Assembly: GCA_947561395.2 (NCBI GenBank)
Contig: OX387194.1
Coordinates: 16,168,048-16,232,047 of the forward strand
Length of the DNA stretch: 64,000 nucleotides
Reading direction: 5' to 3'
From: Buxus sempervirens
Taxonomy: Eukaryota > Streptophyta > Magnoliopsida > Buxales > Buxaceae
Below, in pieces: positions 56,249 through 64,000 of this stretch. The translations under genes and the position numbers were made by a program. Below the pieces are notes generated by a model. That model made no database searches and was not told the DNA's origin. It worked only from the letters and a program-made list of their open reading frames with translations. The stretch's first letter is position 1, and every line of letters begins with the position of its first letter.

Positions 56249-58826
56249 TGTGAAACCCTAGATTTTTATACCATTAGCACACCCTAAATAGAGTAATTTA
56301 TTGTGTAGGTGAAGCCTAGACTTGAAGCCAGCCAAGTGGCTAAGTCCAGGCTCGTCAGTAATGTATGAAGGTAAGCCTTCTTCTATCTAATCAATTCTTA
56401 AATTTATTAATTTGAGAGAGAATATCTAAATGGTAATATTGTGTGCAAATATGAGGAGAGTGGCAAGGATGTAAATATCTTGGTGTTTGATGGGAGAAAG
56501 GAAAAACTGGAAGTTGCCTTAGAGCATTGGAGAAAATTTGCTTAAGTATGAGAAAGCCCCTAGTGCCCCATACGTATGAACACTCCACCCTTCTCACCTT
56601 CAACTTCCTCTTCTTCTTCCATTCTCTCCCACTCTCTACTCTCATCTTCTACTTCTCATTCCCATATCATCCATCTAGTTACCCAAGTGTGAGAAATGAC
56701 CATTGCAAGAAAGGAAAAAGAAGATCACAAGGAAATTTTCGTTTTAGTTTCTTGTTGGAGATTTGTGAAGGATGCAACCAAGGAAGCAAGGGTGCTGTTC
56801 ATGGGTTGCAATAGGAGCTAGGAGGCTTACTTGCTTGATTAGAAGAGGTAAGCAACACCACCCTAACCCAGTTTTCTCATTTTGTCATTTTCGTATGAAA
56901 TAGGTATATTTTGGGGTTTGATTTCAAATTTGTTTATCCTTGTAAATAGGAGAGATTATAGTTGGGGGTTTTGTAAGAAATAGGTAACCACACATTCTAG
57001 AGACAATTTAGAAACCGAAAACCATAGAAAAGAGTGAGATTTGAAAAACCCTAGAAGTTGGAAAATTTTGGACTTTCGCGAACCTGAGAATTCGCGTGGG
57101 CGCCCGAACCACTGCTCGAGCGACCTCTCAGGCATCTGCATAGCAATTAGTTAGCAAGCAAGGCCACTCGAGCACGAATGTGAGCGCCCTGCCTGTGCCT
57201 TTTTAGAAACTCAAAACTTGAGAGCTAGTTTCACAGGTAAGTCGAGCACCCGAAGCACTGCTCGAGCACACCTTCGAGCGACCTGAACAGTTTTTCTAAA
57301 ATTTCAAATTTTAGCCCAAATTAAACTACAGATTGTTTTTATTGGAATCTAACCAATGTACAAGTAGGATTTAGGTGTCTAGGAAGTATACCAACTAGAA
57401 TTATCTCAAAATCCCAAATAACAAAGATTTTGGGTACGTTTTCCTGAAATAGGATTCTTAGAGAGTTTGTGTTCCAGATTTGTGTGAGAAAAGGATAATT
57501 TGATTCTACCACTTAGAACACCTTCTAAATGACCCTTGGAAGTAGAAAACAAAAACCAAAACCAAGTTGCACCTGTTTACAAGAAATTGGGGCCTAGGTT
57601 GCCCAAATAGTACATGATGAATGAATGATTTATTTCAATAAGCATGACTTGATTCTATTACTTGTTCTAAAGCATGCAATACATGACTTGAAGGGCTTTG
57701 GCCCAATATTTGGCATATTTATGGAGGGCAGTGACCCGTTATTGATATGGTTTATATGGATGGCAATGGCCCGAAATTCCATGAGAAATGAAAGAGGGCT
57801 TTGCCCAAGATTGACTCAGGTAAGGCCATGGGCTACCCTTGAGAATTTTTCATGAATGAGTGCATATTATACTGATGTGAAATTGATGAAACGAATATTA
57901 GCATAATGAACCCTTAAGCTATGGATCCATAAACTTAAATAGGATTGTTTGTATATAAATGCCATGACCAAGTGTTATTGTTATTGTTACTGTATTGTTT
58001 ATATCATCCCGGCACCAGCAATATCGGTGGCCGATCCCCATTTGCTACGGGGAATCAGCAATAGATACCTGTACGTCAAGGGTAATCGAAGTATGGATGC
58101 CCACGTCAAAGGATAATCGGCGTGGATGCCTAGCCACCATGTCGAATCGGTGAAGTTAGATGAGGTCATGTGCATTGTATACTAAACAACCTAATTAACA
58201 AGTGATAAGATTACATGAACGTGTGTTTATTAAATGGATTATATTGTACACCTAAGCACAGATTTGAACCTATTGTATGGCACTGAATTGTTGATGATTT
58301 CTTATTCTTTCAACTACCGCATGTCATGGTTTCATCGACTAAAATAAGCATAAACTGTGTTTTCACCGAGCATGCATGTGTTGCTTACTGAGTCATTCGT
58401 CTCACAGTTGTTTTATCATCTTATTTTCAAAGCCGTTGACGTCCGGTGTGAAGGACCAGACCGAGGACCGAGGAAAGGATAAGGAACCTGGGTATAGAGA
58501 TGAATACTTCTATATACCCACCTAGGACTTTATTTCTATTATACTTTTGTTGTAAACCTTCTAACTAAGAGGAGTGATTAGTCACCCAACATTTTTTAAT
58601 AACCATAGTAATTTTGTAATTAACTTTGTAGTCCATGTGACTTGTTAGATTTCCTTTATACATATACACTTTTGATATGCACATGAATCAACTGTATGTC
58701 ACTTGCACTTGTTTTAGGAAAAAGTTTTCAAAATTATCCGCATTTTAATAGGTCGAAAGAACAACCTGTGACGACCAGGGACAGGGGGATGCCTTAGAGA
58801 GGCATACCTAGTTCAGTGTCATTACA
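56249..58826 (+). mobile_element. Solo LTR with perfect TTGTG target duplication
   Basis: Starts TGTGAAACCCTAG and ends GTGTCATTACA. The 5-bp TTGTG is repeated at 56244-56248 and 58827-58831, and the related LTR at 23925-25555 reads straight through this site, confirming the insertion. Same family as the solo LTR at 3990-6447. Landmarks: CCCCATACGTATGAAC (56565), AGGTAAGCAACACC (56847), a GAGCG-rich island (57080-57300), GAGCATGCATGTG (58378), GGTGTGAAGGACCAGA (58445). With the intact duplication it is probably younger than the 3990 copy. Confidence 0.95.
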
Positions 58827-59201
58827 TTGTGCGCAATAAGTCGATGACTACGCCTCTTATCTCAGTGGATATACTGGTTTGAGGGTCTTAGTAGCTTCGC
58901 TCCTAAGTCGCGTGGTGGCATAGTGAATTAAGAGTTTCTTTTCAAAGACCTACTTGTCTTCATGAGTCCTATAATGTTGTATGATGGATTGTGATAGATT
59001 AGTTGTGATCTTGATTCTTACACTATTGTGTTGGGAATTTATGTTGATGGAAATGATTATACTTGTGAAATATTTTGATTTGAGTATTGTTTAATCTATT
59101 GAGATTTTATCGTATCCTGCTTTTCTCGTTTATTTTTACCGAGCATGAAAGTAACTATCTTCTATATATAAACTGTTTATTCATGCATGTTGTTACCTAC
59201 T

Positions 59202-59273
59202 GAGATATTCGTATCTCATTCATATTTGTTTTGTTTTGTTTTTAGCTGATACCTACTAAGATATTCGTATCTC
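59202..59273 (+). repeat. Duplicated hairpin GAGATA-TTCG-TATCTC in the LTR
   Basis: 59202-59217 is a perfect 6-bp stem with a TTCG loop. 59258-59273 is a near copy (AAGATATTCGTATCTC), arising from a local duplication of about 56 bp. The same hairpin occurs at 43336-43351. Confidence 0.85.
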
Positions 59274-59653
59274 ATTCCTATTTGTTCTGGGGGCGAGTTT
59301 GCTAATTTCATTCCAGAGGTCTATTATTATCCAAAATAGTTAGGATTTTGAGGTTGATATTGTTATTGAGACATTGATTAATTTTTGTTATTTTATGGTT
59401 TAATGTTTATGAGAATGAGAATGATAGAACCTATTTTAACAAACTTGATTTATATTTTGATGAGATGGTTTGGATGACTTTAATCCACAATTAATATTGG
59501 TTTTTATTAATGATAAGACTTCGGCACTTTGATATTAATTGTTAATAGAATTTAATTTAATTTTCTGGTATTTAAAAGCTTTGGGCCTGTAGCACTTCGG
59601 ATTCGAGTTGAGTGCCGATTTTGCATTAACCCGGGTTCGGGGCGTTTCAGAGA

Positions 59654-59664
59654 TGGTATCAGAG
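59654..59664 (+). other. Primer-binding site (Met tRNA type)
   Basis: TGGTATCAGAG, four bases after the LTR end at 59649. Confidence 0.85.
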
Positions 59665-59785
59665 AAAATAGGTCCTAACCCTAGGCAGTAAGCCATAGGA
59701 GGGTATGGGATTTTGAGCTCGCTAGTTAGAACTCTAAGTAATTATTATAGGGGAGTCCTAATGATTGGAATTCTAAATTTTGCAG

Positions 59786-60840
59786 ATGGCTGGTAGAGGA
59801 CGACAAGCACGCACCGATATTCTTGTAGAGAGGCCGGATGAGGCCGAGGAGCAGCAGCAGGATGCCCCACCACCTGGCGATGGTATTTGGGCTATGGTGG
59901 GTACCTTGGCAAAACTTCTCACCAAGGAAAGAAAGGAAAGGATAAGTCAAAACGAGAACGGAAATGGAGGAGGAGAGGAACACAGGAATGCACCGACATC
60001 TTGGAGAGATGCAGACGGCACGGGACTTAGAGCAATTCCATAAGATGAATCCACCAATTTTTAGTGGACAACTAGACCCGATGGAGGCCGAGAAGTGGTT
60101 TCTAAGGATCGAATGGATATTTGAGGCTATGGACTGCCCTGATGACAGGAGAGTGAGACTTGCTTCATTTCTGTTCGAGGTGGAGGGGAGAACTGTGAAG
60201 AGGCAGGACCCTTAGGCTATTCATATGGATTGGGATCGATTCACAGAGAGATTTTATGGACAGTACTTCTCAGACAAGGTTCGTCTACAGAAGGAGAGGG
60301 AATTTATGGACATCACACAGGGGAGTCTAATTGTGGCTCAGTATGATGCGAGATTTTCAGAATTGTCTAGGTTTGCGCCCCATATGGTGCAGGATGAGAG
60401 GAGGAAGACTGCACACTTCGAGAGAGATCTGAGACTTGACATTTGAAGTATGCTGACTATACTCATCTAAACGGAGTACAGCGAGATATTGCACAGTGCC
60501 ACTAGAGCTAAGAGGGAAATTGAGGCTAGAGCTGGATTGAGTAGGGCCAAACAGCCATTTAGGCCGGTGGAGCAGAGAGGCTTCCTTAGTGGGAGCAAGA
60601 GGCCGAGGGAGATGTTCAGAGGAGCGCCTTCCGACAGTCAAATTTCCAAGCCCGCTATTAGGGGATGTGTCAGATGTAGTAGGCATCACGTTTCAGGTCC
60701 TTGTATGGCAGCCTCGGGGACGTGCTACAGATGTGGTCAGGCTGGACATCGTTACTATGAGTGCAGCTATCCACCTACATACCAGACATTGGCGATTAGT
60801 TGGTCTCAGCAGCCCGATGCACCAACTGCACCAGCGTGAG
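59786..60840 (+). pseudogene. Fossil gag of the Tekay/Del-like element
   Basis: Arg/Gly-rich start (MAGRGRQARTD), then capsid motifs FHKMNPPIFSGQLDPMEAEK, WDRFTERFYGQYFSD, FMDITQGSLIVAQYDARFSE and RFAPHMVQDERRKT, then a Lys/Arg-rich stretch and the CYRCGQAGHRYYEC zinc knuckle (about 60721-60762). Closely parallels the gag at 12800-14125. Broken in two or more places. Confidence 0.85.
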
Positions 60841-61059
60841 TGATTTCTCAGAGACCACAATTTCAGCAGCCAGCACAAAGAACACAGATGGGACAGAGAC
60901 CCCAGGGTAGAGGAGCAGCACAGAGGGGAGTGTAGAGATAGCCAGCACCCGCTTCACAGACACAACAGACTAGAGCTTATGTTGTAGAGGCACACGAGGA
61001 GGAGCGTGAGCCTAAGCAGGAGATTGAGACTGAGACTGAGTCAGAGACACCGGAGCTAA

Positions 61060-61984
61060 TTGGAGGTATTTTATTCATCTGTGATAGATCAGCATGTTGC
61101 CTATTTGATTCCGGTGCTTCGCATTCTTTTATTTCGCCTGCATGTGCACGTTGGATTGGATTGTCACATGTGGATATGAATGATACTATGATTGTGCACA
61201 CACCTTTGGGGGTGTCAACTAGAGTTAAGTTTATTTGTAGAAACTGTATGATCAAGCTAGGCAGATTAGAATTGCCAGGGGATTTGATAGCATTGGAGAT
61301 TGGAGAGTTTGATGTCATATTGGAGATTGATTGGTTATTCAGACATCACATTACTTTGGATTGCTATAAGGGGACTGTGACAATTAGTGGACCAGATCAG
61401 AGTACACATTGTTTTCGATGTAAAGGGTTGAGGTCTCTTATAGGACTTGTAGCATCCATTTTGGCAAAGGAGCCGAGGAGTGACTTACTTGTCATCTCAG
61501 ATGTACCAGTAGTCCGGAACTTTTCAGATGTCTTTCCAGATGATCTACCTAGATTACCACCTATTAGGGAGGTTGAGTTCAAGATTCAATTGTTGCCTGG
61601 TACAGCTCCTGTTTCAAAGCCACCATATAGGCTTTCGAAACCAGAACAAGAGGAGTTGAAGAAGCAGATTAATGAGCTCTTAGAGAAGGGGTATATTAGA
61701 CCGAACGTGTCACCGTGGGGTACACCGGTTCTTTTTGTATAGAAGAAGGATGGTAACATGCACATCGATTATAGGCAATTTAACTAGGTCCCTGTTAAGA
61801 ACAATTACCCATTGCCTAGAATTGATGACTTATTTGATCAGTTGAGAGGTGCGTCCTGGTTCTCCAAGATTGATCTAAGATCAAGCTATCATCAGTTGAG
61901 AGTGTTGGAGGAGGATGTAGAGAAGACTGCATTTCGCACTCATTATGGGCATTATGAGTTTCTGATTATGCCTTTTGGGCTGAC
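61060..61984 (+). pseudogene. Fossil protease and start of RT of the Tekay/Del-like element
   Basis: Protease with CCLFDSGASHSFISPACA (active site DSG) at about 61096-61150 and the ILEIDWLFRHH block. Linker FSDVFPDDLPRLPPIREVEF, then [70 protein letters not shown] and MPFGL, where the next LTR is inserted. Broken. Confidence 0.85.
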
Positions 61985-62799
61985 TGTAACACCCCGAACT
62001 AGGGTTAGTGCAAACTGGCACCCAACCCGAACCCGATTCGCTACTGTAACAACCCAAGTCCGGTTCAACAACCAAACCCGAGGTGTTACCACGAAGCTGG
62101 GGTCAAATACGAACTAAGATTCACAATAATTTTAAAACTAATTAATTACATCAGAGTTCTGGTGGGAAATAAAACAATTCTTTATTCAATTTAATCAATT
62201 CAGTTTACAATAAAGTTTGTCCAATTAAAATGTGAACATTAATATCAATTACAATTCTACCCATCAAATAAAACCCCATCTTAGCGATCTCTCCAAGCAA
62301 ACCTGAAAAATAGGGGAAAACGAAGTAAGATTTACATCTCAGCAAGTAGCAGGTGCATGCAATTGAAAACAGTCTAATGTAAGCAAATTCATGAGGTATG
62401 CGATTAATCAACGATAAGACAATAAATTCTAGTTAACCGAGGCAGTTCCAAATAAAGCGATAAGATATGCAATCATATGTAGACACTGGCAAAAAGATGT
62501 TATTTGATAAATAAAACCAACGAAAGCGATAAAACACGTGTCATTCATAATTTATGGTCAATCTCACAATCCGATAGTAACATTCTCCCATATAGGATAC
62601 AAACACATCTCCCCTACATGAGGTCCCTCCCGCAGGAGTTAACACATCTCGCCAGTAGGTGGTAACACACACATCTCCCTTGTGGGATGCAATCACATCG
62701 TGATTACATCTCCCCTACAAGAGGTTTCTCCCGCAGGAGTTACACGTCTCACCCACAAGTGGTACACACACATCTCCCTTGTGGGATGCATTCACATCG
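61985..62799 (-). mobile_element. LTR in minus orientation, inserted in the RT
   Basis: TGTAACACCCCGAACTAGGG at 61985 is the reverse-complement counterpart of the LTR end at 59649 (CCGGGTTCGGGGCGTTTCA). The internal order (minus-strand GCATGCACCTGCTACTTGCT, about 62340-62360) matches the conserved LTR module. The left target site would be CTGAC (61980-61984); the right end is hidden by the next insertion, so it could be a solo LTR or the end of a whole element. Confidence 0.75.
62605..62799. repeat. Tandem duplication of about 100 bp
   Basis: Two units sharing ACATCTCCCCTACAWGAGGT, CTCCCGCAGGAGTTA and ACATCTCCCTTGTGGGATGC. The word CTCCCGCAGGAG is itself a 12-bp near-palindrome. Confidence 0.85.
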
Positions 62800-64000
62800 T
62801 GTAAAACCCCGGAATTTGGAAAAACTTTAATTAGGATTAAAATTATTAAATAAGAACAATTAGAGAAATAAAAAAATTTTATTAAACCAGTTGGTTTCAA
62901 TGGGTTGATTATTTTAGTGGTTTAATGGGGTTTGGTTCAAGTTTAAGTGAACTGGTTCAATGGATAAATGGTTCATGGTTCAATGGTTAAAAAAACAAAA
63001 CAAAACAAAGGGATTGATGATTTGTGCATTTGGGGGTTTTTGGTGTTGGATCGTTAAGGGTTAGAAGAAACTGAGAAAACAAAAAAAAAACGTAGAAGAA
63101 GGAAGGAAATCATAGAGAGAAGGGGGGACGGAGGAAGAAGAAAAAGAAGAGGGAACGAAGAAGAGGGAAAGGGGCATCCTTCTTGGTCGTTCGTTGAGGG
63201 TTAACAGCACAAGGAGAAATCGCGTAGAGAGAAATCGTGCGAGAAGATGAAGATAGGGCGTTTGGGTTGTGTGGTCGATTGCAGGAGAGAAGAAGACGAG
63301 AAAGAGAAGAGAGTGTTTGGGCGTGGGATTGCTAAAATCCTGTAAGTTAGCATATTTTGGCATTTGATCGATTACTGTTTGGGTTTTTTTTTCTTCTTTC
63401 AGATTTCTGGTTGTTTGAATGATCACTGTTGGATTTCGATCGATTACTGTTTTGATCAATTCTTGTTAACGATTCCTGTTGATTACTGTTCTAATTTCTA
63501 TTTGTCATTTCTCTGTTGCAAACGAAAAGTTCTCCAATTAGAGGATTACCAACTCAGGTTTATTTTAGTTTGGTGATAGTAGCTAATCAGATTTTTCACA
63601 GGAGGTAATCAGGCACCAGATCCAAAAGAACACCACCAGCTGATTTTTATTTAGGTTCTGATTTGGGGTTTTGTTTGAAACATCTGGTTTATGTTCAGAT
63701 TTTCATATCTGTTAGGTTCAAATTTTCATGATTTTTATGGATGTTAGGTTCAGATTTGTTATTTTTCAAAATTGTTATTGTTCTGACTTGTTAGGTTGGG
63801 ATTTTAGACTTTGATTTGGCATGAGAAAAATACTGACTTTAAGTTCTGAATCGGGTTAAGAAAGTGAACTTGTCTATGCTACCTTTTGTTAGAGAAGATA
63901 GAAAAAGTGATGGTTGAAATTTCCTATGATTTGTTGGATTGGGGTTAAATAGGAAGCAATCTGTTTTGGAGTTGTGATTGAGTTGTTTTAAAGTTTAGAT
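62800..64000 (+). mobile_element. 5' part of another LTR, runs off the window
   Basis: Starts TGTAAAACCCCGGAATTT inside the tandem repeat of the previous LTR (the first unit shows the uninterrupted CACATCGTGATTACATC). A GA-rich leader with a donor-like CTGTAAGTTAG lies near 63340. The 3' end is outside the window. The terminal motif resembles the one at 2397. Confidence 0.6.

Larger units (their letters stand above)
55633..61984 (+). mobile_element. Tekay/Del-like chromovirus, 5' part, with nested solo LTR
   Basis: 5' LTR 55633-59649 (TGTGGGAAC..GCGTTTCA) interrupted by a solo LTR at 56249-58826, PBS TGGTATCAGAG at 59654-59664 (initiator Met tRNA type), gag, protease and the start of RT. The RT is interrupted at 61985 by a minus-strand LTR, so the rest lies beyond the window or is lost. 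The LTR's own length without the insert is about 1.4 kb and it lacks a 1.1-kb block present in the related LTR at 23925-25555. Lineage from the gag/RT wording ([35 protein letters not shown]). Several breaks. Confidence 0.85.

Noticed and set aside
59654-59664. tRNA gene
   Set aside because: Only an 11-base match to the Met tRNA 3' end, in PBS position. No A/B boxes or cloverleaf arms were seen there or elsewhere in the window.

Overview
The window looks like gene-poor, repeat-packed nuclear DNA of a flowering plant, probably a eudicot. The signs are AT-rich background, Ty3/gypsy elements of the chromovirus and Tat-like lineages, a Cassandra-type miniature retrotransposon carrying 5S rRNA-derived sequence, a plant BED-finger hAT transposon, an L1-type LINE tail with an RNase H domain, and plant-type G-box and snRNA-type USE promoter motifs. 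I found no intact host protein gene, no tRNA gene and no rRNA gene. Almost everything that can be named is a fossil mobile element, many nested inside one another. There is one assembly gap of 200 N (22436-22635).

Layout. 1-3.99 kb: AT-rich spacer with two long-TIR MITEs, one with a perfect 9-bp target duplication, a minisatellite rich in the KpnI-like word GGTACC, and a perfect 16-bp-stem hairpin. 3.99-6.45 kb: a solo LTR. 6.45-11.6 kb: a decayed hAT transposon whose last transposase exon is split by a Cassandra TRIM in an LTR-int-LTR-int-LTR array. 12.4-15.1 kb: a LINE tail, then gag and protease remains of a chromovirus and a microsatellite. 15.4-20.4 kb: a minus-strand Ty3 remnant with its LTR. 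20.4-23.9 kb: weakly characterised DNA with a USE/hairpin/TATA promoter-like module, the gap and a tandem duplication. 23.9-27.25 kb: a minus-strand LTR, a chromovirus reverse-transcriptase piece and an LTR tail.

27.25-54.74 kb is one old Tat-type element: 5' LTR tail, PBS region, gag, protease, RT, two RNase H domains, integrase, an antisense ORF, tandem repeats, purine tract and a full 3' LTR. It has been hit repeatedly. Four solo LTRs of a single family (each beginning TGTAAGCACC and ending in ACA) sit in it at 27785-34394, 30911-33287 (inside the first), 44379-47504 and 48455-50928. All four have matching or near-matching 5-bp target duplications. A further composite LTR insertion splits the integrase region.

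55.6-64 kb: a Tekay/Del-like chromovirus. Its 5' LTR is interrupted by a 2.6-kb solo LTR with a perfect TTGTG duplication, and its RT is interrupted by a minus-strand LTR that is itself interrupted by the start of another LTR running off the window.

The most unusual structure is in the TGTAAGCACC family. Two of its LTRs carry clusters of about 25-bp palindromes directly upstream of the TATA box. Matching clusters downstream of the leader use different stem sequences while keeping the pairing. Paired G-box/ABRE-like CACGTG words occur in the same U3 regions.
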